Assembly: GCA_963854835.1 (NCBI GenBank)
Contig: OY978526.1
Coordinates: forward strand, 87,658,846-87,722,845
DNA length: 64,000 nucleotides
Direction: 5' to 3'
From: Megamerina dolium
Lineage: Eukaryota > Arthropoda > Insecta > Diptera > Megamerinidae
Numbering within the stretch: the stretch's first letter is position 1; each line of letters starts with the position of its first letter. A model generated the notes under the pieces. It saw only the letters and a list, made by a program, of their open reading frames with translations. It did no database searches and had not been told where the DNA came from. Below are positions 1 through 11,890 of this stretch, in pieces. Both the position numbers and the translations under genes were made by a program.

Positions 1-109
1 ATTCGTGAAACTATTTTATGTATTATAATTTTACTACATAGAACTTTCATATCAAATTTGTTTAATACTTGTTTGCTCAAGAACGTGGGCATACATATAC
101 ACACATACA
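1..109. other. Left-edge flanking DNA
   Basis: AT-rich single-copy-looking sequence up to the TA target site of the first mariner. I see no coding potential. Confidence 0.5.
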
Positions 110-522
110 TACGAGGGCGGTCCCAGAACTACCCGACCTGACATATAGATGCCGGCAGTAGTTTGAAAAAAATTACTTTGGTGAAAAGTGGCAACCTTAT
201 CACATTTGGTTTAAGTTTCCAGGCGCCACGTTGTTTAGTACTTTTTTTTGGAGCCATCGAAAGTCAACGACCTCAGTGAATTTGTAAACATGGAAAAATT
301 ATGTAATTCAATACTTTCATTTGAAAAATGTCAGTCTATCGAATATTAAAGGCGAACTAGATTATACTCTGGGGGAGTCTGCTCCTTCGTTTACGACCAT
401 AAAATATTGGATGGCAGAGTTTAAACGAGGTCGTGGAAGAGTCTAAACGAGGTCAACACCGTAGTGGTCAACCAATTGAGGTGGCCACGCCAGAAACAAT
501 TAAGAAAATCCACTAAATTGTA

Positions 523-942
523 TTGGATCATCGCCGGCTGAAGATGCAAGAGCTAGGTGAAATTATAGACATTTCAAAAAGTGCTCTTCATCGTATATTG
601 ACCGAAAATTTGGAGATGAAAAAACTGTGTGCAAGATGGGTGCCGCGTTTGCTCACAACAACACATTTGAACAAAAACAACGTCGTGAAGATGTTTCTAT
701 GGAGTGTTTGGCGATGTTTCGCAGTAATAAAGCCGAGTTTTTGCGTCGATTCGTTACCATGGATGAGACATGGGTCCAGTAGTCAAAACAGTGGACTCAA
801 AGGGGAGAATCGCGTCCAAAGAAGGCGAAGACAGTTACATCTGCAGACAAGGTTATGGCGTCTGTTTTTTTGGGATGCACGTGGGATAATTTTTATTGAT
901 TATCTTCAAAAAGAAAAAAACAATCAATGGCGAGTATTATAG
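523..942 (+). pseudogene. Broken mariner transposase (helix-turn-helix and early catalytic region)
   Basis: In mariner a DNA-binding region with two helix-turn-helix motifs precedes a DD34D catalytic domain. Here the second helix-turn-helix region is readable (SALHRILTENLEMKKL, followed by CARWVPRLLT). The part that should carry the first catalytic Asp is out of frame, although its codons can be found around 760-770. Upstream, a stretch around 410-480 in another frame reads like the usual AEFKRGR and SGQPIE segment. The gene stops where the nested element begins. The open frame begins at a TTG codon and is not a real translation start. Function is lost. Confidence 0.85.
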
Positions 943-946
943 CGTA

Positions 947-1400
947 GACAGACGGCAGTCTAATTCCGGATTACCGAGTTAATTTGAATTAACTCGGGCA
1001 TTAACTGCAACTAATCCGCATAAACTCTATGAGTTAATTCTCAAAATAAAATAGGATTGGGGCAATTTGGGATGGCAACACTGCTGAAAAATGTCTATTG
1101 TGAATTTTTCTCCATCCATTTTACAAAATATTAGGTGTGTTCGCTAACAAAAAACTTTCAACAATTGTTAACAGTTTTCAACATGAAAAGTGTTGGCGAA
1201 CAAATAAATCCAGCTGTCAATTACGAACGGTGAATGTCAATTTACAAGTTTCTGATAGTTTTCAGTTCACGTACTTTTTATAGATTTTCTCATATCGATA
1301 GTGATAGATGACAGAAATTGATAGTGATAGTAATGTAAGTGGACAGACCTAATAAAACAGCAATCAGCCGTTTAGTTAATCCGCAATACTGCCGTCTGTC
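947..1400. mobile_element. Small inverted-repeat (MITE-like) element nested in mariner copy 1
   Basis: Perfect 13-bp terminal inverted repeats (gacagacggcagt at 947-959 and its complement at 1388-1400) continue inwards as a weaker inverted repeat containing cggatta. The interior includes a palindrome built on gttaatttgaattaac near 980. No open frame resembles a transposase. I could not find a convincing target duplication, so the exact ends may be a few bases off and the superfamily is unassigned. It interrupts mariner sequence, so it is younger than that insertion. Confidence 0.7.
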
Positions 1401-1538
1401 AGGTTATTATTTTATTCGGATTAAGTACGCTGGTAAGTATAGAGCTAAACAGAGATTATGTTGTGAAATAAAGAAAAATTTTCCGAAATTTGTTGTGCTT
1501 TCTTTATTGGGTCGGGTAGTTCTGGGACCGCCCTCGTA

Positions 1539-2134
1539 TATGCACATAAAATAGAAGTTTCGCATACACACACAAAAAAAAACAACTTTGTTCTTTCTAA
1601 ACAACAAACAAACATAAAAGACGAAATTTGTTACGAGGATTTACGGCTCAAAAGTGCAGTCAATGTAGAAGCGCCACATCTATTGACTGACCGACCGACC
1701 AACAGGCAAACAACAAAAATTCGCATAAACTGTAAGTTTTAAAGCCAATTTCAAGTTTTCTTTGGAACACCAACATCATCAGGTACTGCCTCAAAATATG
1801 AAGATGATGGATTAGTGCATATGTACGATGTACGATTATATGTGTACGAGAGTGTGCGTAGACTGATGATGCTATAAAATATGAAAGCTTCAGGACAAAG
1901 TGCTTTGGTGAATTTTTATGAATTGAAGTAAATGTACATACATATGTTGTAGAACGGAGAAGATTGCTTAAATTCGTCCTTTATGTATTACTATTATTTT
2001 GGATAGTAGATATTATGCTGGACGAACAAATATGAAATACGGTAAGGCTTTACTTGATTTTGCAATGTTGACAACAAATTTCTTATGTACACTTAAATTT
2101 ATTTCATGCATTTTCATTGCTATAATATGAAGAA

Positions 2135-2167
<33 letters not shown>

Positions 2168-2815
2168 TAGATAATACATATAAAAATTACTATTCGCCTA
2201 TATTTCATATCGTTTGTTCGCAGTGTGTATTATACGAATATCGTACATGTTTACACACATACTCGTATGCATCCTTATGTAAATAAGAGAGTATGGGTGG
2301 AAAAGCAAGTGTATCATATCATACAACAGATGCCGTCATCATTGACGAGATACTATCACGACAAGACAAGTGCAAATCTCTGCCCACTTTGATTCATGTT
2401 ATAAATACCAGAAGTGAGTGAAAAAAATATAAGTATGGTAAACGCTCATAAAAAGCTTATATGATGCATGTTTGACACGACAATTTTCTTCAATTTTTAA
2501 CATATCGTCTGATGACAAGGCAACACATATATTGCTTGCTGCTTGCAAGATGCACTTGCCATTCTGAACTAACTCATAAATTGAAGATTGAGAATTTTAT
2601 GAAGCACGTGCTTTTAATATGCTTAACTTTAGGAGATGTTCAGTAGCAGAAGAGAATCAAGTTTTTTTTTATTATTAAAACAATTTTATTATTTTTAATA
2701 CAGCTGACGGTAAATTTGATATGAAGTACTTTTAGTAGCATATACAAGTATAACACACCTATATATAGGTATATATACAATATATAGTATCTACATATAT
2801 GTGGCCATTACAACC
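1539..2815. other. Intergenic AT-rich DNA
   Basis: No gene recognised. It contains a GA microsatellite (2137-2168) and several TATA- and CATA-rich stretches. The short open frames are not conserved-looking. Confidence 0.5.
2137..2168. repeat. (GA)n microsatellite
   Basis: An uninterrupted run of AG dinucleotides with one AA interruption. Confidence 0.9.
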
Positions 2816-2819
2816 GCAA

Positions 2820-3310
2820 ATCGATTTAAGCCGAATATAGCATGCTTCGTCAGCCAGCTCTTTCCTTCGCTAGTTGACGCCAGTTAGAAATTCCAAGCGC
2901 CGACAAGTTCTGCAGTACTTGATCTTTCCACCGGAAGTTAGGTTTTCCTCTTTTGTGTCGTCCAACAGCGGGTTCTTAGCCGGAGCGTATTCTTCCATTC
3001 ACTCGACATGACCTAACCAGCGCAGCCTCTGAATTTTAATGTGCTTTACTATGTCGGTGTCGGCGTACAGCTCATACAGCTCATGGTTGTACCTTATTCG
3101 GTACTCGCCACCAACGCAAATAGGTTCAAAGATCTTGCGTAAGACTTTTCTCTCGAAAACTCCAAGCATTCGCTCATCCGAGGTGGAAATTGTACAGGCT
3201 TCAGCGCCATATGTTAGGACAGGCATGATGAGAGACTTGTAGAGTGTAGTTTTCGTTCTTCGAGAGAGGGCTCGACTTCTCAATTGCTTATCTCCAAGCT
3301 GACGTCATTA
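2820..3310 (-). mobile_element. 5'-truncated non-LTR retrotransposon fragment (LINE family D), 3' end
   Basis: On the minus strand this encodes the end of a reverse transcriptase ORF: KTTLYKSLIMPVLTYGAEA, then ERKVLRKIFEPICVGGEYR, then a KIQRLRWLGHVE block. That order is typical of the region after the RT palm in widespread insect LINEs. The same family occurs at 7058-7292, 23400-24310 and 54705-55120, and all four copies lack the 5' end. The clade (RTE-like or another) is not assigned. The sequence past the ORF (gccattacaaccg on the plus strand) is shared with the 7058 copy and marks the common 3' end. Confidence 0.85.
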
Positions 3311-3424
3311 CTGCTGTCGGGATACATATATACTTTAAAAATCTTCTCACCGATTTTTAGGTAAAATAAAAATATATTTTCTTATATTGTATATATATTG
3401 AAATGTATTAAATCAATTATGTGC

Positions 3425-3665
3425 CATCTTGATAGATGCACTTTCGCCATTTTCTTGGTTTAGTCATCACTCCATCATTGCAAAACTTCCAAAGATCTCT
3501 GAGCGAAAGTTCGAAGTTCGATTTGTAACTCTCTACACAAGTTAATTATTCATCATTAAGAGAGTTCTGTGAAAGTACAAAGTGTGGACTATATGATGGA
3601 CGCATCAAAACTTCCTAGCTAAGCTCTAACAGTCTCAGCCGGATCATCACAAGAAAGTAAGTAAG
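3425..3665 (-). mobile_element. Relic of a mariner transposase 3' end
   Basis: The minus strand carries scattered blocks of a mariner transposase C-terminus: a VLMRPSYSP-like block (around 3560-3620) in place of the usual HPPYSPDLAP, and a terminal PRKWRKCIYQDGT block near 3425-3465. Frameshifts and stops separate the blocks. No terminal repeats were identified. The plus strand around 3585-3625 resembles the corresponding part of the mariner at 17101-18188. Confidence 0.5.
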
Positions 3666-4080
3666 ACATGCAATTAATCAACATGTAATAGAGCAGAAAA
3701 TAAGGTAAAGTAAAATAATGTGAAAAAATCTCCTTACAGTCGGCTGGGACCGACCAAACTATACCCTGCATATGTAGATTTATATATAAAAAGTTTACTC
3801 GAATATCCAACTTTTCTTTTATTTCCACTTTTCGAGAAACAATTTTTGCATATACTACTAATTTACACCCGAAATATGGTTGACTTTGACGAAGTAAAAG
3901 GATTTTAAGATAATTCCGAGGCTTAGTATCGGAGCTATATAAAAAGTGGGCGTGGCTTACCACTTTCTAGTAAATCCAATTAATTTTTCAATGATAATCC
4001 ACACCTTAAATTTGGTGTCCTACGTTGAATAGTTTCTAAGTTATGGTGGTTAACATTTTTGTTTAATTTCCTCAACTTTG

Positions 4081-4833
4081 TATGGGAGCCCCAATAAGAA
4101 GTGGGCGTGGTACTCTGATTTTTCGCCAGATTATTTTCGACTACGATATTAATTTAAGTGTCAATTATGGTTATTGTAGACATAAGATTGCCTAAGTTAC
4201 AGCTGTTTCAATTTAAAATTTGTATGGGGGCTACGATAAACACTGGGCGTGGTGCGCCCATTTTCTGTGAGCCTAGTTGCTCGTACAATACTAATCCATA
4301 CCCTAAGTCTCGTTGTCCTAGGCTAAATGGTTTGTAAGCTATGGAGCTTAAAATTTTAGTTTAATTCACTCGCTTTGTATGGGAGACCCATGAAGGAGTG
4401 GGCGTGGCACACTGATTTTCTACCAGATTTTTGCCGACTACAATATTAATTTAAGTGTCAATTAAGGTTATTCTGGACAGAAGATTGCCGAAGTTACAGC
4501 TGTTTCAATTTAAAATTTGTATGGGGGCTACGATAAACAGTGGGCGTGGTGCTCGCATTTTCTGTGAGCCTAGTTGCTCGTACAATACTAATCCACACCT
4601 TAAATATCGTTATTCTACGCTGAATAGTTTGCATGTTATAACCGGTAACATTTTTTTTAATTTCCGCAACTTTGTATGGGAGACCCAAAAAGGAGTGAGC
4701 GTGGCACATTGATTTTCTGCCATATTATTTCTGACTACCGTGTTAATCTAAGTGTCAATTATGGTTATTCTAGACAGAAGATTGTAGAAGTTACAGCAGT
4801 TTCAATTTAAAAGAAGTACAGACACTTTGTATG
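4081..4833. repeat. 297-bp tandem units inside the mini-me-like repeat
   Basis: The phrase tatgggag starts at 4081, 4378 and 4675, an exact spacing of 297 bases, and the bases between align throughout. Each unit contains the tgggcgtgg phrase twice, a gttacagctgtttcaattt block and a block like ctagttgctcgtac. The third unit is incomplete and merges into the block starting tatgggagctacg near 4836. Confidence 0.85.
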
Positions 4834-5131
4834 GGAGCTACGCTAGAAAGTAGGCGTGGCTCATCCACTTTTGGTGAGGTTATATAGTATTATAATATAA
4901 CTCTATGTGCAAAATATTGTTGTTCCAAGTGGTATATTGTGTGAGTTATAGCAAGTTAAAGATTTTGAAAATTTCGAGGTTAGTCGCTTTGAATGCTTGG
5001 TGTGGGCGTGGTTATTAACCGATCATGCCCAATATCAATCCCCTCCGTACCCTTGGATCATAGATTACTTATGCCAAATTTCATCGAAATAGCTCAATAT
5101 TTACTCAAGTTATCGTGCGAACCAGCCAGGT

Positions 5132-5170
5132 GACAGACAGACGGACGGACGGACGGACGGACGGACGGAC
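5132..5170. repeat. (GACR)n microsatellite
   Basis: A run of GACA/GACG tetranucleotides at the place where mini-me-type repeats carry such a tract. The copy at 33522-34317 has a decayed version around 34141-34178. Confidence 0.9.
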
Positions 5171-5307
5171 ATCGTTAATTCGAAAATTTAATCGACGCTG
5201 ATCACGAATATATATCCATGTCTATATCTCCGGAGATTCCTTCAAGTGGACACAAACATCTGACCGAAATGAATATACCATGCATATTGCATTATGCAGG
5301 GTATAAA

Positions 5308-7057
5308 AACGGCATGTGATTAGACAGCTCAAATAGCTCAATCTATTTACTATATGAGTAGAAAGGAAATACCGTGGTATAATATAAAATATAATAGAGC
5401 GAAAGGAGAAATACTCTCAATTTTTAACATACGCTCCGTTGAAAATCTAATTTCTACAGATTCCGACATTATAGTGCATTTTCATTGGGCCAAAATCCAA
5501 GATTTTATGAAATCTGTCGAAATCTATAGGATGTCACCATACATTTTGTGAGACTTAATAACTTGGATTTAGCGGAAATCTCATCGAAATCTCAATTTTA
5601 ACAACACAACGAACAAACCTATTTATATTAAAAATTACATCCCTGAACCTGAAAATGACAAATGAATTGAGTTTTCGTTTGAATAATCAAATGGAACAAT
5701 CGTCAATGGAAAGCAAATATAACAACGTTTCTCTTCTCTCTAAATAAATTTAAAAATGAACTGAATTTAATTTCCGAATCCAATTTCCACTATTTTGCAA
5801 AGATGATTTTCCTTTAAGAGTTGGGGCTGGGAGTAAGTGTGTTGGAATTCTGTTGGAACGGGATTCTGTAATATATTAGACCTATATTTAGTCCGTCCAC
5901 TAGGTAGCGGTTGGAGCGAATTTGAAATGCACAATTTTTTTGGCATACACATCTCTTTCAGAACCCTAGAAAATAGGTGAACTCGCGGATAAAATTTTGA
6001 AAAGTTTTATTGCAAAACTACATAATTCTCTGTTCAGTTTAAAATGGAGAAAATATATTAAAAATTTGCTACTTCTTTTAACGCGATTTTCGAATGTATA
6101 ACTAGTGAATTAATACATCTGCTTTTTTATAGCTATTCAGCACCACGTAAATATTTCAAAACCACGTAAGAATAATAACAGTATAATACGTAATTTTGTA
6201 CAAATATGAAACGAATAGATGCAGCGCCACTGGGGAAAAAATGGAAAAATACAATAAAAATAAAAATAAAATTATTGGCGGCGAATAAATAATTTTTAAC
6301 AAATGAGAACTATAAATGTGTTGAATATACTCTTTATACGCCATATAACTGTGTATGTACGAGTATGTAGAATTCGTCTACATTTTTAGTGCACAATAGA
6401 TGGAAGTTCAGGTGGATTTCCGGTTGCCGGAAGTCGAAATACAAACTGCAAATTATCAATGGAGCTTGTAGGAAGTAGGAAAATTCTAACCACACAAAAG
6501 CATAGTGATAAATGAGTTAACAAAAAGAGAAAAAAAAGTAATCATATAGAACGAAAAGTGTGCGAAAATTAACATAAAAGTCATTTCGACCAAGGTAGCT
6601 ACGAACACAATAAAAGTGGTAGTGTAGGTAGTAACGATTTTGGTTTTTTGAAATATGAATATAGACGCTGTACTATCATGATTAAGTACTAGGTACATTG
6701 TACTTACTTATTATTTCATAGCATCTACTCCATACCTAAAGTAATGAGACATGCGAACAGTTAACTATATGGGAACAGATAAAGTAACTAGGGCGAGTAT
6801 ACTTTAAATCGAAGGGAATAATTTTATTTGTTACAAACGGAAGAATGAATTCAACATACTCTTCATTCTTGTATAGTGTGGGGAATATAAAAGAAATAGG
6901 CCAGGGATGTATTTAAAAAAGCTGCAGAGATCTTTATTAAAACTTTTAAACCACGTCAGAATTATGCTTTTTTCATTAAATGTAGTTCTTTGACATAACT
7001 AAATATAACAGAAAATAACATAATAGAATTAAAACAATAAAAAAAATTTTCTTACTT
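5308..7057. other. Intergenic AT-rich DNA
   Basis: No gene or recognised repeat. The open frames are short and of low complexity. Confidence 0.5.
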
Positions 7058-7292
7058 ACTTACTTATGTAGCCATAACAACCGAATATCGATTTAGGCCG
7101 AATGTAATATGCTTCGCCAGCCATCTCTGTTCTTCGCTAGCTGGCGCCAGTTAGAAATTCCAAGCGCCGTCAGGTTCTTCAATACTTGGTCTTTCCGCCG
7201 GAGTTTAGGTCGTCCTCCAGCGGAGCTCCTTCTTTGCTGAAGCGTGTTCTTCCATTCGCTCGATATGACCTAGCCAGCGCAGCCGCTGGGTT
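7058..7292 (-). mobile_element. LINE family D fragment, extreme 3' end
   Basis: This is the complement of the same 3' region seen at 2820-3310, including the shared block near ccgaat/gcttcgccag, the gcgccagttagaaattccaagc phrase (the coding-strand equivalent of a block ending GISNWRQLA) and the ttccattcgctcgatatgacc phrase. On the retrotransposon strand the element ends in a short TAAG repeat (plus strand cttacttacttact at 7050-7064), which suggests a simple-repeat tail instead of poly(A). Confidence 0.8.
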
Positions 7293-7389
7293 TTTTATTT
7301 GACTCGATTAAAAATTGTTGATAAAAATTATATTGCTTCCACATGAAGTACTCAATAGGTGCCAGTAGTATAAACAACAACAAGTTGCG

Positions 7390-8060
7390 TGAACGAATTC
7401 GTATACCAGCAGTATCCAGGTTATCACCTTCAGAGCAGTTTCTCCTGGCAGCAGAAGACGAACACGAAGTGTTCTGGTTTCGGCCGACGCCGATGTTATT
7501 ATAGAACGACGAAATCGTTCTACGGCATTATGATGTCTGGAGTGAACCGGTAATTATCCATCCAAAGACCGTATTTTGGGCTGTAAGTGATCCCAGAATT
7601 CCAGTGCAAATTCCTTCTAATATCAGGTGATGGGTATGCATCACCTCTCAATATTAGATCCACAGTTGTACTTTAATGGAGATTTTCATCTGCTAGTCGT
7701 AGACCAGAGATCTCCTTACGTATTTTAGAATTTATCGGAAATGACGGCAGATTGCCAGTAAGCCGATTTAATATGCAAGTATCCACCGTCATTGCGAAAA
7801 GTTGATCTATCGGTGAACCGATCATCAACGAACACATTTTCGACGAGTGTGCTGTGGCTACTTTGTTCGGGCCAGTGACCTCCGTACGAACGTCTAAAAC
7901 AAGGAGGCGCAACCTTTTTTGTAATCGTTCGGATATGAAGGTCGTTACCGCACCTGAATCTATTAAAGCACGAGCTTTGATGGTGGTGTTGTTATGTTGT
8001 TATATGTACCAGTGCCGTTCCGAGTAGCATTGTACCACTTCTCGATGGATGATTATTACT
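7390..8060 (-). mobile_element. BEL/Pao-type LTR retrotransposon fragment (protease region)
   Basis: The minus strand encodes a segment with RALIDSGAVTTFISERL followed about 30 residues later by a block like EVTGPNKVATA. This resembles the retropepsin-like domain (DUF1758 type) in the polyprotein of BEL/Pao elements; the LIDSG triplet is the expected active-site aspartate motif. The frame runs to about 7673 and then continues with stops. No LTRs are visible on either side, so this is an isolated decayed fragment. Family assignment comes from motif memory and should be confirmed by protein search. Confidence 0.6.
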
Positions 8061-10473
8061 GACAGCTGGGAGCTAAGAGGTAAATGTCTGACGAGATAAT
8101 TCAGCAGCTGCAGTCGATGTTGTAAGGGAGTTCCTCTGTTCCAGAGCTTGGATCATTTACCATCCTATGTAATAGGGAATAGTTGGAAGGCCGTATTTTG
8201 GAAGAAAATTAATCTGCTATTTACATGAGTACACAAGAAATGATTGAAATGATTTGAACCAAAATCAAATATATACTAAATATCGTGCTGGTCATAACAA
8301 TAATTAAAAATTCATCTAATATTCAAAGCGAATTTCTAATAAAAGTACAAATTAACAAATACTTAGTTATCCAGTATTCAGATCATAAACTTTATTCACA
8401 TCAAACAGTGGAAATTTTGAAAAACGAAAACAAGGGTTCTATTCAGCGGTTAGGATAACCTACGCTGTTAATGAGTCTGCGGTATTAAGTGAATTCATGC
8501 GAAACTTTCTCCACCTTCTGCTTTAGTCATATGGTGTGCACAAAAAGGAAACTATATCGTAATGTAGTTGTATGTAGTAAAGTATAATGTTTAGTAATTA
8601 AAGTTGTACAAAGGTGAGAGAAAAGCACATGAACAACACGATGAATAAACTAAAAACTGTTTGCACATAGACACAAAGCATAATAAAAAGCGCTATACGT
8701 AGCAGTAGTTTGGTGCGAACTTGTAAATTAGTGTCACTTGCATTTTACAGGTATTTATATAACGGCAATAAATGTGGAAGTGCCCCTATTAAAATAATGT
8801 GCTTGGCACTAAGTTCAGTATGGTTAAACTTTGAAGTATCAAACTAAATTTTGATATTTTATTAAAGCGTGTATTGTGGCATTCTATATTTTGTCAAAAA
8901 AAAAAAAATTTACGTATCTACAAAAATCAAAAATCCTTTTGTAAATCATAGCAAAATGCTAACGAAAAAGTTCGTCAGAAAACCAATAATTATCATTTAT
9001 GTCAAAGGATCTACTACCACAAAGTCATATGGACCACAAAGTTTTGAGAATAATATAATATCAGAAAGTACATTAGTAGTAAAGTACATTTTGGCAACCA
9101 CCGATAGTAAACGTGAATAAGAAGAAGAATACAAGTTGAAAATATGATGATGATTTTCCCCATACTCAGTCTCTATTTAGCAACGTAACTGCACATAAAC
9201 CATTTTGCATAAGTTAACAAGAAGAAGGATTGCAATTCGATCCTTTTGATTCTATGTTTTATTGTTCTTACATGACAGACACAGCATCAACGACATGAAT
9301 ATGTAGAGCAGTACGGTATCCTTTGGAGCATTGCATAAATAGTGTATGTGTAGTTGTAAGTAAAAGTATTACTGTTCCTGAATCGACTGCAACCTTTCAA
9401 TGCAAAGACAAGCCACATTTCATGAGCGAATTTTAGAGTTTATCTTCTGTTGAAAATTGCTGAGAGTGCTGAATATTAGATATTTTGAATGATAATATTC
9501 ATATATATTATACATATATGTTACATACATATTTGACAAATAGGCATTAGAGTGCTGCAGGAATGTATTCGTTTGCATGTTCAAAACACTGTATTGATAT
9601 TAGAATAGAATCTTTCATTCATTCTCTCTACGAATGGAATGGAGTGTATGTTTCGTTTTCATAGAACGAATAGAATCTCAACATTTGCAAATGGACGTAA
9701 AGCATTTGAGAGTACTCTAAGCATTCGTTTGGCTTTTCTATGTTACATTACAATCCATATAAGCAAAAAATACAGTAGATATGAGAGAACATGACACGGC
9801 AATACGCAGTAATACCTATCATCAGTGCCTGTTATGAAAATCAACAACAATTATAACGTACAACACACTCGTAGTACTCTCAAACTCTCGTAGTACTCTC
9901 AAACATTCGTTTATTTGAAGAGAAAAAACGAATGTATGCAATATTTCTTGTACAAGAAATGAGTGGAGTGTTCTATTTGTCTAATATTTCACTCTCACTC
10001 ATTCTTATTCTATTTAGGTATGCCATGCAAATGTTGTACATGTTTTGAGAGTAAGAGAATCATTCGAAAATCAAATATTATACATTCACGCAGCTCTTTA
10101 ATAGGCATTTCTATACAAACAATATATTATTTCTGTATGGATGACAATTTTTATTTATATCTCAAAATGTTGAGGATCAAAATAGAGTTTAGACTGATGA
10201 TTTCTTAGGATTGTCAACTCTCCTCTTGTGTTTTTTTTCATATTCTTGCAGTGTTCGTTTTAAGACTTTCATTTGATCTTTATGTCTATTGTTTCGAAAG
10301 AAAATACATTTATTTTTTCACATATTCATATTATTTATTGAATCTTCTAATCTATATTCTAGAACTAACCTATATTCTAGTACATTTACTTATTAACTAT
10401 ACAAATTACCAAAGCGCTCATTACCATTGCTTTGAGCTTACACGGTTTTAACACAAAGAAAAAAAAAAAGAGC
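8061..10473. other. Intergenic DNA with short repeats
   Basis: No gene recognised. From about 9545 to 10055 there is imperfect inverted and direct repetition: the block tcgtagtactctcaaac occurs twice in tandem near 9870-9905, its inverse-like gagagtactct is near 9707, and the flanking tgcaaatg- and acatgtttt-like blocks also recur. This may be a degenerate foldback element. Confidence 0.4.
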
Positions 10474-11890
10474 TGAAAGTCTAATCGGTTTGGGATGCTC
10501 TATGTAGCACGTCCTTTCTCTTCAGGCGAGTGTGTTCTTGGTGTTGCAGTAGGAGCCTAGCTAAAGAATTGGGATGCTTTTCAAGCTTCGCTAAATAAGA
10601 TTTATCAAAGTCGGGAAAGTTCTTCAGTTACATACGGGATATGTAAATCTCTGTGGATATTAGCATTTATGACGAACCAAGGAGCATTGGTAATCATGAG
10701 CAGAATTTTTGATTGTGCTCTTTGAAGCTTTTCCACGTTTGAGGGTGAAGCGGTACCCCAGAAATGGATACCGTAGGTCCAAATGAGCTTGATAATGGCT
10801 TTGTAGAGAAGAACCTTATAGTTCAGTTTGAGTTTGGAGTGCTTGTTCAAAAGCCAGTGTAGCTTCATTGTTTTTATTTTTATTTGGGTAACTTTTGCAC
10901 TTATATGCTTTGCCCTTAGTGAGCCTGCGATCCAGATGTATTCCTAGATATTTTGTTTCTAAGAACTAAAGGATCGGCTTAGAGTTAATTTGCACTGCTA
11001 CATAGAGTGAATGTATCGTGGACGCATTCGGACTTATTGACTTTGATTCTTCAGTCGCCCAGCCACTCATAAAGCCTGTTTGATATGTACTTGGAGAAGT
11101 TTTGACACCTCGTTCGGATTTGCATGAGTGCATAATAAGCTATATCGTCGGTGAAAGTATAGATGATAGTCTATACTTGATGTAGTTTGCGGTCTACAAC
11201 ATATAGAGCAAGGGGCTTAATACGCTGCCTCGCGGTACTCCAGCTCGAATGGGGTATTCAGCTGAGATGAAGCCTTTCGGTTTTACCACAAAGAGCCTAC
11301 CGGAGAAGTAGCTTATAAGCAATGCGTAGATGTTAAAAGGTAACATGCTTTTCAGTTTGTGCAAAATTCCTTCGTGCCACACCTGGTGGACCTTCGTGTC
11401 CACCTGAGTGGACATCAAGAAAAACTACAGAACAATATTGCTTATTTTCGAACGTTTCATGTATAGTGTTTACAATTCGATGAACTTGTTCTGAACCTGG
11501 TACTGTGTTTTTCTTCAAAAACCAAATTGATGGTTGGGCATGACGTTATTGAGTTTGACAACATCGTTAATACGATTTTCAAAGAGTTTCGAAAAGATTG
11601 AAAGCAGGCAAATTCGTCTGTATGAAGAGACGTTTTAGTGGGATCATAGTAAGATTGGGAGATTTTCCATGACTGAAGGAAGTAACCAGTGCATATTATA
11701 GCATTGAAAATATCCAAGAGATGCATTATTGTTATTGCGGTGAGTTCTTTAATCATTTGACCTGTAATTAAATTACGCCCTGGAGACTTTTTGACGTTTG
11801 GAGTGTTTTTGATAACGTTTATTAGTTCCTTCTTAGTATACGAGATATCATTCACGCTAGGTATAGGGTCAAACGTACATAGTTTTTCTT
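10474..11890 (-). mobile_element. Jockey-clade non-LTR retrotransposon fragment, 3' half
   Basis: Minus-strand frames give, in order: a KKSPGRNLITGQMIKEL block (11760-11855), the RT palm block AGVPRGSVLSPLLYML (11194-11250), and a C-terminal block running YKAIIKLIWTYGIHFWGTAS to HRDLHIPYV (10620-10830). The reading ends with a short tail and stop near 10487. These blocks are characteristic of the Jockey clade of fly retrotransposons. The segment carrying the catalytic YADD block between 11190 and 10870 is frameshifted and eroded. The 5' half with the endonuclease is absent. Inactive. Confidence 0.85.

Larger units (their letters stand above)
112..1536 (+). mobile_element. mariner element, copy 1, interrupted by a nested element
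   Basis: The ends are near-perfect inverted repeats starting cgagggcggtcccagaac on the left and closing with its complement on the right. A TA dinucleotide lies immediately outside each end (110-111 and 1537-1538), the target duplication typical of mariner. The body encodes a broken mariner transposase in the plus direction. Comparison with the second copy of the same family at 61979-63215 shows that the region between about 945 and 1428 is foreign: another inverted-repeat element (947-1400) sits there, and the distal third of the transposase gene is missing. The element is therefore dead. The family looks like the mellifera/irritans part of mariner, but the subfamily is not settled. Confidence 0.93.
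3732..5307 (+). repeat. mini-me-like interspersed repeat with internal tandem array, copy 1
   Basis: A second, shorter copy lies at 33522-34317. Both begin with ttacagtcggct and a block like ataccctgcatat, and end with cagggtata. Near the end both have a (GACR)n tract, a short core with a cgctgatcacg-like block, a (TA)n stretch and then the ctccggagattccttcaag block. This arrangement of two microsatellite-like tracts around a conserved core is what has been described for mini-me retroposons of flies; assignment to that class is inference. The copy is lengthened by tandem 297-bp units (see 4081-4833). There is no coding capacity. Confidence 0.7.
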
